A program made the position numbers and the translations under genes. Shown here piece after piece: positions 37,370-46,312 of a stretch of 64,000 nucleotides of DNA. Numbering within the stretch: the first letter of the stretch is position 1; each line of letters starts with the position of its first letter. This DNA is from Pseudidiomarina salinarum. GTDB taxonomy: Bacteria; Pseudomonadota; Gammaproteobacteria; Enterobacterales; Alteromonadaceae. The DNA is taken from NCBI RefSeq assembly GCF_000753715.1, contig NZ_JPER01000001.1, positions 1,054,001-1,118,000 of the forward strand, in the 5' to 3' direction. Below the pieces are notes generated by a model. The model was not told where the DNA came from and searched no databases. It saw only the letters and a list, made by a program, of their open reading frames with translations.

Positions 37370-40300
37370 ATGACAAAGGCTTCCATTTTAACTCCGCCCA
37401 AGCCCCTGAACGCCACCAAAGATATAACCTGGCAGCAGCTTTCCGGTAGTAGCGTGGCGCTGGCCCTGGGGCAGCTTACCGAGCAGCATCAGCGTCCGGT
37501 TCTGATCGTCACGCCCGACGCGCCTCAGGCACACCGGCTCGAGCAGGAAATCCGCTATTTTGCGCCCAGCCTGCGCGACCAGATCATGGTCTTTCCCGAC
37601 TGGGAAACCTTGCCCTACGACAGCTTTTCGCCCCATCAGGACATCATCTCCGAACGGCTGAGCGTACTGGCACGCCTGCCTGACATGCAGCGCGGCGCCC
37701 TCATTGTGTCGATCAATACCCTGATGCACCGTATTGCGCCGACGGGCTATGTCAGCGGACAGGCCTTACAGCTCAATAAAGGCCAGGTGCTGGATATCCA
37801 CGGCTTGCGGCAGCGGCTTGAACGGGCCGGCTACCGCCATGTGCATCAGGTGATGGAACATGGCGAATTCTGCGCGCGGGGCTCGTTGCTCGACTTGTAT
37901 CCGATGGGCAGCACTGAGCCCTACCGCATCGACTTTTTTGATGAAGAAATTGACTCAATCCGGGTCTTTGATCCCGAAACCCAGTTGTCATCGACTGAAA
38001 TCGAAGCAATAAACCTGCTGCCGGCCCATGAGTTCCCAACAACCCCCAGTGCCATCGACGGGTTCCGGGCGCGCTACCGCGAGCAATTTGGCGCCTCCAA
38101 TGAGCGGGATTCTGTTTATCACCAGGTATCCAACCGCCAGTTCCCGGGCGGTATCGAGTATTATCTGCCGCTGTTTTTTGACGAAACAGCCAGCTTATTC
38201 GATTATCTGCCGGAAGATACACTGCTGGTTACCTTCGGCGACCTGCAGGGCAGCCTCGACTCACTCTGGCACGATGTACTGCAGCGCTATGAACAGCGTC
38301 GCTACGACACCCTGCGGCCGTTACTGCCGCCCAATGAGTTGTTTCTGCCCGTTGATCAAATTCACAGCCAGTTTAAAAATCTGCCACGGATCCGGGCCTT
38401 TGTACCCGACGATAAAGCCCAACCAGGCCCACAAAAGTTCGCCACTCAGCCAATCGGCGAGATTGCCGTTGATCACCAGCTTAAAGATCCGCTGCAAAAG
38501 CTGCGCGCACGGCTGGACCAAAGCTTTTCAGCCGGCTATCGCGTGTTATTCGCGGTGGAATCTGCAGGACGCCGTGAAACCTTACGCGAGTTGCTGGGCC
38601 CGCTGCTACTCAATTTGCCTGAGGTAAGCACCTTCGCAGACTTTATTGCCGGCCGCGAACCCGCAGCAATCACCGTAAGCCCGGTGATTAATTCGTTTGA
38701 GATCACCGAACAGAAAGTGCTGGTGATCACCGAGACTGAATTGCTTGGCAATCGCATTGTGCAACGCCGCCGGCGCGATCAAAAAGCCGCCATCAGCACT
38801 GAACAGATGGTGCGCAACCTTGCTGAACTGCGTATTGGCCAGCCGGTGGTTCACATTGATCATGGCGTTGGTCGCTACCAGGGTTTGCAGACGCTGGATA
38901 CCGGTGGTGTTACCACTGAATTTGTAACTATTGAATACGCGGGCAACAGTAAACTCTACGTGCCGGTCGCCTCACTGCATGTGCTTAGCCGCTACAGCGG
39001 CGGCGAGGAAGCCAGCGCACCGCTGCATAAGCTCGGTAACGATCACTGGGAAAAAGCCAAACGCAAAGCAGCTGAAAAGATCCGCGACGTGGCTGCGGAA
39101 CTGCTTGATGTTTACGCGCAACGAGAAGCCAAGCCCGGCTACAGCTATCAGCTTAACCAGGACGATTATCAGCGGTTTGCCAACAGCTTCCCGTTCGAAG
39201 AAACCGAAGATCAGCAGGTCGCTATCAACGCGGTGCTTGACGACATGCAATCTAATCGTGCCATGGACCGGCTGGTCTGTGGGGATGTCGGCTTCGGTAA
39301 AACCGAAGTGGCCATGCGCGCCGCCTTTGTAGCGGTTAATGACAGCAAACAGGTGGCAGTACTGGTACCAACCACCTTGCTGGCCCAGCAGCATTACGAG
39401 AACTTTAAAGACCGCTTTGCCGATACGCCAATCCGCGTCGAAGTGCTGTCACGCTTTAAAACCGGTAAGCAGACCACGCAAATACTTGCTGATCTGGAAG
39501 CCGGCAAAATCGATCTGGTGATTGGTACCCACAAGCTGTTGCAAAACGACATTAAGTTTCAGGATCTGGGCCTGCTCATTGTCGATGAGGAACACCGTTT
39601 TGGTGTGCGCCAGAAAGAGTCTATCAAACGCCTGCGGGCGGATGTAGACATCCTTACGCTGACCGCGACCCCTATTCCGCGCACCCTGAATATGGCAATG
39701 CACGGCGTGCGCGACTTATCGATTATCGCCACCCCACCGGCCAAGCGCCTGGCGGTGAAGACCTTTGTCCGCGAATACGATAAAGCTACCGTCCGCGAAG
39801 CCGTACTGCGGGAGATTTTACGTGGTGGCCAGGTCTATTTTCTCCATAACAACGTCACCACCATTGCCAAGGCCGCCGAAGACCTTGCCGAATTGGTGCC
39901 CGAAGCGCGGATCACTGTCGCCCACGGGCAAATGCGTGAGCGCGACCTTGAGCGCATTATGTCGGACTTTTATCACCAGCGTTATAACGTGCTGGTCTGC
40001 ACCACCATTGTCGAGACCGGTATCGATATACCCACGGCCAATACCATCATTATGGACCGCGCTGACCATCTGGGCCTGGCGCAGATGCATCAGTTGCGCG
40101 GCCGGGTTGGTCGTTCGCATCACCAGGCCTATGCCTATCTGCTCACGCCTAATGCCAAGCGGATTACCAAGGACGCTCTGAAGCGCCTGGAGGCCATCGC
40201 GCAGCTGGAAGACTTAGGCGCTGGCTTCATGCTCGCCACCCATGACCTGGAAATCCGCGGCGCCGGCGAACTGTTGGGGGATGAGCAAAGCGGCCAGATC

Positions 40301-40846
40301 GAGACCATCGGCTTCACCTTGTATATGGACATGCTGGAACAAGCCGTAACGGCCCTTCGCGAAGGCCGCGAGCCGGCTCTTGATCAGTTGCTCAATGCAC
40401 AGTCTGAAGTGGATCTGCGGGTGCCGGCGCTACTGCCTGAAACCTATATTCCCGACGTCAATATTCGGCTCAGCCTGTACAAACGCATTGCCAGCTCAGA
40501 CGACAGTCAAACGCTACATGAACTGCAGGTAGAAATGATCGATCGTTTCGGTCTGCTGCCTGATTCAGTGAAAAATCTGGTCCGGGTTACCGAGATTCGT
40601 AACCGCGCCGGCCGCCTGGGCATTCGCAAAATTGAAGGCAGCGCCCAGGGCATTACCTTCGAATTTGGCGAACAAACCAAGGTTTCGCCAAACTATTTAA
40701 TTACCCTGATCCAGCAGAGTCCGGCCGACTATCGTCTTGATGGTCCCAATCGTTTACGTATTCTTCGCAAAATCGAAGATACTCATGGGCGGATGAAACT
40801 GGTAGAGTTCCTACTTGACGAATTTGCACAACATAGCAGCAATTAA
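37370..40846 (+). CDS. mfd: Transcription-repair coupling factor
   Basis: The 1158-residue Mfd displaces stalled RNA polymerase and recruits UvrA. Domains in order: the UvrB-like N-terminal domain (about 1-340) with VFPDWETLPYDSFSPHQD, the RNA-polymerase interaction domain (HIDHGVGRYQGL, about 495-560), the helicase core with Walker A GDVGFGKTEVAMRAAF, DEEH box in DEEHRFGV and the motif TATPIPRTLNMA, helicase C (RGRVGRSHHQAYAYLL) and the C-terminal TRCF domain. Full family length. It is divergent from lolC. Confidence 0.98.
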   Translation: MTKASILTPPKPLNATKDITWQQLSGSSVALALGQLTEQHQRPVLIVTPDAPQAHRLEQEIRYFAPSLRDQIMVFPDWETLPYDSFSPHQDIISERLSVLARLPDMQRGALIVSINTLMHRIAPTGYVSGQALQLNKGQVLDIHGLRQRLERAGYRHVHQVMEHGEFCARGSLLDLYPMGSTEPYRIDFFDEEIDSIRVFDPETQLSSTEIEAINLLPAHEFPTTPSAIDGFRARYREQFGASNERDSVYHQVSNRQFPGGIEYYLPLFFDETASLFDYLPEDTLLVTFGDLQGSLDSLWHDVLQRYEQRRYDTLRPLLPPNELFLPVDQIHSQFKNLPRIRAFVPDDKAQPGPQKFATQPIGEIAVDHQLKDPLQKLRARLDQSFSAGYRVLFAVESAGRRETLRELLGPLLLNLPEVSTFADFIAGREPAAITVSPVINSFEITEQKVLVITETELLGNRIVQRRRRDQKAAISTEQMVRNLAELRIGQPVVHIDHGVGRYQGLQTLDTGGVTTEFVTIEYAGNSKLYVPVASLHVLSRYSGGEEASAPLHKLGNDHWEKAKRKAAEKIRDVAAELLDVYAQREAKPGYSYQLNQDDYQRFANSFPFEETEDQQVAINAVLDDMQSNRAMDRLVCGDVGFGKTEVAMRAAFVAVNDSKQVAVLVPTTLLAQQHYENFKDRFADTPIRVEVLSRFKTGKQTTQILADLEAGKIDLVIGTHKLLQNDIKFQDLGLLIVDEEHRFGVRQKESIKRLRADVDILTLTATPIPRTLNMAMHGVRDLSIIATPPAKRLAVKTFVREYDKATVREAVLREILRGGQVYFLHNNVTTIAKAAEDLAELVPEARITVAHGQMRERDLERIMSDFYHQRYNVLVCTTIVETGIDIPTANTIIMDRADHLGLAQMHQLRGRVGRSHHQAYAYLLTPNAKRITKDALKRLEAIAQLEDLGAGFMLATHDLEIRGAGELLGDEQSGQIETIGFTLYMDMLEQAVTALREGREPALDQLLNAQSEVDLRVPALLPETYIPDVNIRLSLYKRIASSDDSQTLHELQVEMIDRFGLLPDSVKNLVRVTEIRNRAGRLGIRKIEGSAQGITFEFGEQTKVSPNYLITLIQQSPADYRLDGPNRLRILRKIEDTHGRMKLVEFLLDEFAQHSSN

Positions 40847-40856
40847 GAGGATTACT

Positions 40857-41933
40857 ATGGCAAGGTTCTGTCGGTTACTGACAGCCGCACTGCTGGCAAC
40901 TGCCGCTGGCAATGCCCTGGCTCAGTCTGATCCTGATAAATGGCGCTGGTTTGAAGTCGAAGTACTGATCTTCAGGCACCAGGCCAACACCGGCCCAGCA
41001 GAGGAATTTGCCTGGCAGGGACCCGGCCAGGCCACAGGGACCACCCGCGACCTGCTCACGCCTTATTATGCGCCTGACTTCCTGAGCTTTATCGGGGAAG
41101 CCCCGCCATGTGAGCCTGACGAAAACGATCTGCTGCTGCAGGAAGACAGCTTACAGTGGATGTGTCATCGCCCGGAAGAACTCGAACCGACAGAAACCGC
41201 CGACTGGTATCAGGCCGGGCGGCTGCTGGCGCTACTGCCACGCGCCCCGTCAACCGTCATTGACGGCGCCGGGGGAGACATCAACGAAGCCTCTCGTCCG
41301 TTTCTGCTATCCGACGCCTACCACGAGCTGACCACCATGCGCCAGCAACTGGTCCAGCGTAATGTCGGACAACCCCTGTTGCATCTGGCCTACCGCCAGC
41401 CGGTTTTTAACCGGAATCAGCAGTACAAGTTCCGCCTGTTTGGGGGCCGGAACTACGGCCGTGAGTTTTTACCTTCAGGTTATGAAGTTCCGGATCCTGA
41501 GCAACAGCAAATTATCCCTGCCGATGCGCTGGATCAGTTACTGCAACTGACCGAGTCCGGCCAACTGAACTTTAGCGTTAAACCTGACCGGACACCGCCC
41601 CCGCCGCCGCTTCTTGATCCCCGGGCACCGGGTGAACTGATCGAGTCGGTATGGGAGCTGGACGGCGTCTTGCATATTTATCTGGTGGGAAATTACCTGC
41701 ATGTCGAAAGTCAGCTGGAGCTGCGCGAGCCACAGCAGGTTGAATTCAGCACCACCAGCTTAGCCAGTCAGGCCACCCAGGCCCTGGTAAACAAGGGGCC
41801 GCAGCGCTTTTTACGGCGCTATGAGATCGCCCAGTTGCGACGGGTTATTTCGCACGAAACACATTACTTTGATAATCCCAGGTTAGGTCTGGTGGTACAA
41901 ATCCGCCGCACCGACTTATCCGCTAAGCGCTAA
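40857..41933 (+). CDS. csiV: CsiV family periplasmic protein
   Basis: The 358-residue protein has a Sec signal peptide (cleavage near ALA-QS), then WRWFEVEVLIFRH, the family's conserved first strand. The C-terminal region ends in a beta-rich stretch with HYFDNPRLGLVVQIRR. CsiV family proteins bind peptidoglycan and influence cell shape and PBP1A in Vibrio; they lie directly behind mfd in many gammaproteobacteria, as here. The open frame begins inside mfd at 40815; AAGAGG before ATG 40857 sets the start. Family call by context and motif. Confidence 0.78.
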   Translation: MARFCRLLTAALLATAAGNALAQSDPDKWRWFEVEVLIFRHQANTGPAEEFAWQGPGQATGTTRDLLTPYYAPDFLSFIGEAPPCEPDENDLLLQEDSLQWMCHRPEELEPTETADWYQAGRLLALLPRAPSTVIDGAGGDINEASRPFLLSDAYHELTTMRQQLVQRNVGQPLLHLAYRQPVFNRNQQYKFRLFGGRNYGREFLPSGYEVPDPEQQQIIPADALDQLLQLTESGQLNFSVKPDRTPPPPPLLDPRAPGELIESVWELDGVLHIYLVGNYLHVESQLELREPQQVEFSTTSLASQATQALVNKGPQRFLRRYEIAQLRRVISHETHYFDNPRLGLVVQIRRTDLSAKR

Positions 41934-41955
41934 AAAATTACTGGAAGCCCATCTC

Positions 41956-43746
41956 ATGAATCGTCCCGGTTTTATTAAATTAGGCCTTGCTGTTGTCACC
42001 CTGCTTGGCCTGGCGGCCTGCGACTCACCGGATCCAGTCGTTAACTGTGACTCGGCCACCCATACGCTGACTGAAGTACAAGGTACCGGTAATGCATCGC
42101 CGCTGGCTGGCGATTCCGTAGCGCTACGCGGCGTGGTTACCGCCACCTTTCAGGGCCCGGGCGAACTTGGCGGCTTTTACCTGAGCAGCCCCGCTGACAC
42201 TGAAAATGCAACCGCCGGTATTTTTATTGCTACCGCAGCAAGCGACCATCAGGTAAAAGTTGGTGATGATGTGTGGGTGCAGGGGGTGGTTGAGGAAGCA
42301 AATCAGCAAACTCAGTTAAGCTCAGTGCAACAACTTCAGTTATGCGGCAGTGGCAAGCTACCGGAGCCCGTCACCCTCGAACTACCCGTTGCTGATCGCC
42401 AGCAGTTTGAGGCGCTTGAAGGCGTGTTAGTTACCCTGCCCCAGAACCTCATCGTAAATGGCCATTATCAACTGGCACGCCACGGACAGTTTCAGGTCGC
42501 GCCTATCCGTATGTATACGCCCACGCAGGTCAGTGCGCCGGGCGCCGATGCCGCTGAACTCGCCGCGCGTTACCGCTTAATGCGTCTGACCATAGACGAT
42601 AACCGCAGCCCGCAGCCGCGTGAGGTGATCTATCCCGCGCCGGCGCTGGCCGCCGACAACACCCTGCGTAGCGGCGATACCATTGAACCTGTAACCGGCA
42701 TCCTGAGTGAATTTAACGGCGATTACCGGTTGCAGCCCACCACCCCGGTTCGGGTTAAGGTGACCAACCCCCGCCCGGCACCGCCAGCAGATGCACCAGC
42801 AGACAGCGTCCGGGTAGCGGCTTTCAACGTACTTAATTATTTTAACGGCGAAGGCGAAGCCAAAGCATTCCCTACCGAGCGCGGCGCCAAAACGCTGGCG
42901 GATTTTGAACGTCAGCATCAGAAAATCCTGGCGGCGCTGATCGCCCTGGATGCGGATATTGTCGGCTTGATGGAAATTGAGAATGACGGCTTTGGTGAGC
43001 ATAGTGCGATTTATCAGCTTACCACCGCATTGCGCGAAGCGACCGGCGCGCCCTGGCAGTTTATTGACGCCACCAGCAACGCAGATGATGGCCGTTTTGG
43101 CACCGATGCCATTGCCAACGGACTGATTTACCGCGCCGACCGGGTCGCCCCGGTGGGTGACGTGCTGACCGTGCGCGCAGGCCCGTTTCTCAATCGCAGC
43201 CGTTTACCTATGATTCAGGGCTTTAAGCCAGCCGATGGTGCTGAGACCATGGTCATCGCCGTAAACCATTTTAAATCCAAAGGCTCCTGCCCGCAGGACT
43301 CAGCCAACCCCAATGCCCGTCAGGGCGATGGCCAGGCGTGCTGGAATGCGGTGCGGGTTGAATCAGCCAGGCTACTCACCGACTTCATTGCCAGTCATCC
43401 GCAACTAAGTTCGCATCAGGCACGGGTACTGCTGGGCGATTTCAATGCCTATGCCATGGAAGATCCGATCCAGGCGTTACTGGCTCAGGGATACCATAAT
43501 CTGGTCGAATCCTTCGAGCCCGGCGGCTACTCCTATGTTTACGATGGCCAGGCAGGCAGCCTGGATCATTTACTGGTTTCTGACGCGCTGAAAAACCGGG
43601 TGCTGATGCAAAAGCACTGGTCGATAAACGCCGACGAGCCGACCGCCCTGCAATACCAGTATGGTGGTGATCAACCTGGCTGGTACGCACCAAATCCATA
43701 CCGGTCTTCTGACCATGACCCCGTTTATGCGGATATTCAGTTTTAA
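41956..43746 (+). CDS. ExeM/NucH-like extracellular endonuclease, lipoprotein
   Basis: The 596-residue protein starts with a lipoprotein signal (lipobox LAAC). The N-terminal half has an OB-like domain with VALRGVVTATFQGPGELGGFYL, as in YhcR/ExeM nucleases. The C-terminal half is an endonuclease/exonuclease/phosphatase domain: VAAFNVLNYF, DIVGLMEIEND (metal Glu), VNHFKSKG, LLGDFNAYA and SSDHDPVY. Such enzymes degrade extracellular DNA for nutrients or biofilm control. It is shorter than many ExeM proteins and lacks a C-terminal sorting domain; the lipid anchor may replace it. GGAAG precedes the ATG. Confidence 0.9.
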   Translation: MNRPGFIKLGLAVVTLLGLAACDSPDPVVNCDSATHTLTEVQGTGNASPLAGDSVALRGVVTATFQGPGELGGFYLSSPADTENATAGIFIATAASDHQVKVGDDVWVQGVVEEANQQTQLSSVQQLQLCGSGKLPEPVTLELPVADRQQFEALEGVLVTLPQNLIVNGHYQLARHGQFQVAPIRMYTPTQVSAPGADAAELAARYRLMRLTIDDNRSPQPREVIYPAPALAADNTLRSGDTIEPVTGILSEFNGDYRLQPTTPVRVKVTNPRPAPPADAPADSVRVAAFNVLNYFNGEGEAKAFPTERGAKTLADFERQHQKILAALIALDADIVGLMEIENDGFGEHSAIYQLTTALREATGAPWQFIDATSNADDGRFGTDAIANGLIYRADRVAPVGDVLTVRAGPFLNRSRLPMIQGFKPADGAETMVIAVNHFKSKGSCPQDSANPNARQGDGQACWNAVRVESARLLTDFIASHPQLSSHQARVLLGDFNAYAMEDPIQALLAQGYHNLVESFEPGGYSYVYDGQAGSLDHLLVSDALKNRVLMQKHWSINADEPTALQYQYGGDQPGWYAPNPYRSSDHDPVYADIQF

Positions 43747-43839
43747 ACTGAATTCATTTTAACCGCTTGTCACATTCGTCGTCCCTGGTGCATCTTAGCT
43801 ATAGTAACTAGTACTGAGACAGCCACGGGACGACATCTT

Positions 43840-44382
43840 TTGAATACAGGTTTTGGAACAGCCCTTGATAGCCAGGTTGTCCGGCACGCCCAGCAGGGTC
43901 GCCGGGACGCGCAGCGGCAGCTGTTCGAAACTTTTCAGCGGGCCGTACTGAGTTCACTGACCGGCCTGTGCCGGGATCGTGAGCTGGCGCGGGATCTCGC
44001 GCAGGACGTCTTCATCCAGGCTTTTGACAAACTACCGCAATTGCGTGATCCAGCTGCCATCGGTGGCTGGCTAAAGCAACTGACAGTGCGTACCGCGCTG
44101 GCTCACTTCCGCCGCCCGCAGCTGTTGGTATCGGAGCCAGAGGATATGCCCGAGCCTGACGCCCGGGACTGGCTCAGCCAGGCCGACTGGCTTAGTCAGC
44201 AGGACGATATCAAAGCACTTCTCAGTATCCTTGACGATCACGAACGGCAATTAGTGTGGCTCTATCTGGTCGAAGAATATACCCACACTGAACTGGCAGA
44301 GTTATTTAGCGTACCAGCCGCGACCATCCGGCAACGTTACCATCGGGCTTTGCAAAAATTGAAACAACGGAGTAGCGCATGA
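43840..44382 (+). CDS. ECF-type RNA polymerase sigma factor
   Basis: The 180-residue sigma-70 family factor has region 2 (about residues 28-95: RDLAQDVFIQAFDKLPQ, GGWLKQLTVRTALAHFRR) and region 4 (about 125-175: LSILDDHERQLVWLYLVEEYTHTELAEL then VPAATIRQRYHRALQKLKQ), joined by a short acidic linker, the ECF architecture. The only in-frame start is TTG at 43840. It is the first of three genes coupled by 4-nt overlaps with a one-helix protein and a periplasmic PDZ protein, so an anti-sigma/signal system is likely. Confidence 0.88.
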   Translation: MNTGFGTALDSQVVRHAQQGRRDAQRQLFETFQRAVLSSLTGLCRDRELARDLAQDVFIQAFDKLPQLRDPAAIGGWLKQLTVRTALAHFRRPQLLVSEPEDMPEPDARDWLSQADWLSQQDDIKALLSILDDHERQLVWLYLVEEYTHTELAELFSVPAATIRQRYHRALQKLKQRSSA

Positions 44383-44753
44383 GTGCAAATCAGCTGACAC
44401 CAGCCGAGCAACAACTTAAGCAGCGTCTGCAGCAATGGGCTGAACAGGAAACAGCGGATAAGCCCCTGTCGTGGGAAGCGGGCTGGTTGCCCGCACGCCG
44501 GCAGCCCTCGCCGTGGCGCTGGCTGGCACCAGGCGCGGTAGCAGCCGCGATTGGCTGGTTCTGGCTGGTACCCGGCACCGCGCCGGATCCGGCACAACCG
44601 CCAATGTTATTAGCCGATAATTATCAGCTCGACGCGATCGATAAAGAGTTACAACAGGCTTACTTAATCAGTGCTGATCAGCAGCATATTGATTCGCTGT
44701 GGCAGCAACGAAAAACCGCTGCTATGGATTCACCACAGGAGTATGAACTATGA
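44379..44753 (+). CDS. Putative anti-sigma factor, single-pass membrane protein
   Basis: I do not recognise the family. The 124-residue protein has a polar Gln-rich N-terminal region (1-45), one transmembrane helix (about residues 48-66, WLAPGAVAAAIGWFWLVPG) and a helical Gln-rich periplasmic tail. Size, topology and the ATGA overlap with the ECF sigma gene fit an anti-sigma factor, though no zinc-binding HxxxCxxC motif is seen. It overlaps the PDZ gene by four bases. Confidence 0.6.
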   Translation: MSANQLTPAEQQLKQRLQQWAEQETADKPLSWEAGWLPARRQPSPWRWLAPGAVAAAIGWFWLVPGTAPDPAQPPMLLADNYQLDAIDKELQQAYLISADQQHIDSLWQQRKTAAMDSPQEYEL

Positions 44754-45592
44754 ATACCTCAGCTAAATTTCTGGCACTGGCAATTGGTAGTGCGCTCATG
44801 GCCTCCTCCGTGCAGGCAAGCACCCAGGAAGATGATGCGCGCCAACTGGCCCGCGCCGCGGCAGTAGAAGCAGCCAAAGCCAGCGGTAAAGAAGATAAGG
44901 TCAGCTATGAAGAGCCAGCCCGCAGCTATTTTAACTGGGGCGGAATCGTTCGTCCCGATGGCAAGATCGTATCGGTTCGTGACGGTTCTGTCGCGGCCAG
45001 CATGGGCGTGCAACCCGGTGACGAGCTGCTAAAAGTAAACGGCAATCCGGTATCGGGCAATTCTCTGAAAGAGATGCTGGCACCCTTTGACAATCTGCAG
45101 CACGGTGACAGCTTTACCGTAACCGTAGGGCGGGACGGCACTGAACACCAGTTCAGTGGTGAAGCCAAAGCAACGGTGATACCGGGCTGGCGCTTAGAAG
45201 TGGATGTCGCCATGGAAGAGCAACAGGTTGGCACCACTGAAGGCGAAGGCTGTGGCCGTATCAGCGTGTTTTTCACGCCGCCGGTAACCCGTGATTATTA
45301 TCCCGCTTTCATTGATAGCGTGGATGGCGAAACGGTACGGGTACAGAATCCGAATCTGGTCGTCAGCGCCGGTGAACATACCATCGGAGTACACGAGCTG
45401 ATTGAGGATCCCAGTGTGCGTCGCAGAAAAAGCTTAGCGACCGAAAAGGAATTTCAACTGACTGTCGAGCCGGATACAACCTATTATATTGCCGCGCATT
45501 TTATCCGCGAAAAACGGTTTGACCGGGTCAATCAGGGTTACTGGGAACCTATCGTATGGAAAGTAACTGAACAGGAATGTACAGTTGAATAA
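44750..45592 (+). CDS. Periplasmic PDZ-domain protein in the ECF operon
   Basis: The 280-residue protein has a Sec signal peptide (cleavage near VQA-ST), a helical Ala/Lys-rich segment, and a PDZ domain (about residues 60-135) with SVRDGSVAASMGVQPGDELLKVNG. The C-terminal half is an unrecognised beta-rich domain with two Cys (GEGCGRIS and EQECTVE) that could form a disulfide. No protease triad is present, so unlike DegS it cannot cut an anti-sigma itself. As third gene of the ECF operon it may sense misfolded or damaged envelope proteins, which is inference. Confidence 0.75.
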   Translation: MNTSAKFLALAIGSALMASSVQASTQEDDARQLARAAAVEAAKASGKEDKVSYEEPARSYFNWGGIVRPDGKIVSVRDGSVAASMGVQPGDELLKVNGNPVSGNSLKEMLAPFDNLQHGDSFTVTVGRDGTEHQFSGEAKATVIPGWRLEVDVAMEEQQVGTTEGEGCGRISVFFTPPVTRDYYPAFIDSVDGETVRVQNPNLVVSAGEHTIGVHELIEDPSVRRRKSLATEKEFQLTVEPDTTYYIAAHFIREKRFDRVNQGYWEPIVWKVTEQECTVE

Positions 45593-45613
45593 AATACCCT
45601 TGAATAAAATCAG

Positions 45614-45638
45614 AAAGGCAGCCCTCAGGGCTGCCTTT
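45614..45638 (+). terminator. Convergent terminator
   Basis: Stem AAAGGCAGCCC / GGGCTGCCTTT, loop TCA, short T-run on plus; placed between the PDZ gene and convergent ibpA. Confidence 0.85.
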
Positions 45639-45660
45639 TACTATTAAAGCTGAGCTGTTA

Positions 45661-46125
45661 TCAGGCGCTTTTCTTAGTCGCACCTTCCAGCAGATTCAGT
45701 GATTTACCAATTTCGATGCGCTTCGGCTTCATCGACTCGGGCACCACTTTTTCAAGGCCTATAGTCAGCAGGCCATTACTCAGTTCAGCGCCGATGACTT
45801 CAACATGGTCAGCCAGGTTGAATTTACGCTCGAAGCTGCGGAACGCGATGCCTTTATGCAGGTATTCGCCCTGCTCAGAGTCTTCGGCTTTTTTACCCTG
45901 AACTTTCAGCACGTTGTTTTCGACTTCAAGCTCCAGCTCGTCTTCGGCAAAGCCTGCCACCGCCAGGGTGATCGCATAGCGGTTGTCGCCAACTACCGCA
46001 ATATTATACGGCGGGTAGCCACCGGCACCGTTGCCGTCGCTGCGCATCGCTGCATCTAACAGCCGCGCCATACGGTCAAAGCCAATACTGCTGCGATATA
46101 ATGGGGATAAATCAATAGTAGCCAT
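45661..46125 (-). CDS. ibpA: Small heat-shock protein IbpA
   Basis: The 154-residue Hsp20 chaperone begins MATIDLSPLYRSSIGFDR, as IbpA does. The alpha-crystallin domain (about residues 35-125) includes YAITLAVAGFAEDELELEV, LHKGIAFRSFERKFNLADHV and NGLLTIGLEK. IbpA holds unfolding proteins for refolding by DnaK/ClpB. Met3 of the open frame (ATG 46125) is seven bases from AGGAG and is the start; the earlier ATG at 46131 lies one base from it. Upstream is a clear sigma-32 promoter and a ROSE-like RNA thermometer. Confidence 0.95.
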   Translation of the reverse strand: MATIDLSPLYRSSIGFDRMARLLDAAMRSDGNGAGGYPPYNIAVVGDNRYAITLAVAGFAEDELELEVENNVLKVQGKKAEDSEQGEYLHKGIAFRSFERKFNLADHVEVIGAELSNGLLTIGLEKVVPESMKPKRIEIGKSLNLLEGATKKSA

Positions 46126-46185
46126 AATCATTCTCCTGAAGAAGCAATGTTAGTTAATGCCGCAGCTCTCTTTGAGACACCGCGG
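46126..46185 (-). promoter_or_regulatory. ROSE-like RNA thermometer in the ibpA leader
   Basis: In the leader RNA, hairpin I pairs CCGCGGUGUCUC with GAGAGCUGCGG (46185-46160), a stable stem with one internal mismatch. Hairpin II (46149-46129) has CAUUGCU, loop UCUUC, then AGGAGAAUG: outer CAUU/AAUG pairs, and UUGCU faces the AGGAG Shine-Dalgarno, the signature of ROSE thermometers. Melting of hairpin II on heating would free the ribosome-binding site. Confidence 0.65.
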
Positions 46186-46194
46186 TCAGAATCT

Positions 46195-46222
46195 ATATAG
46201 GATCTGGAAAACGATTTTCAAG
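46195..46222 (-). promoter_or_regulatory. Sigma-32 heat-shock promoter of ibpA
   Basis: On minus, CTTGAAA (46222-46216), 14-bp spacer, CCTATAT (46201-46195, 6/7 to CCCATnT). The leader would be about 60 nt and contains the ROSE-like hairpins. Confidence 0.7.
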
Positions 46223-46242
46223 TCTGCCTGTTACGATATTTT

Positions 46243-46276
46243 TTGTCACAAAAAAGTCATGTCCCTATGATATTAT
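46243..46276 (+). promoter_or_regulatory. Pho box and promoter of the alkaline phosphatase gene
   Basis: Two 7-bp direct half-sites, TTGTCAC (46243-46249) and AAGTCAT (46254-46260), are separated by AAAA, the PhoB box layout. The -10 TATTAT (46271-46276) follows ten bases later with no -35, as in Pho promoters. The ATG is 36 bp further on. Confidence 0.65.
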
Positions 46277-46312
46277 CCCCGCCGATAATTGTGATACCAA
46301 CAGGATAGAAAT

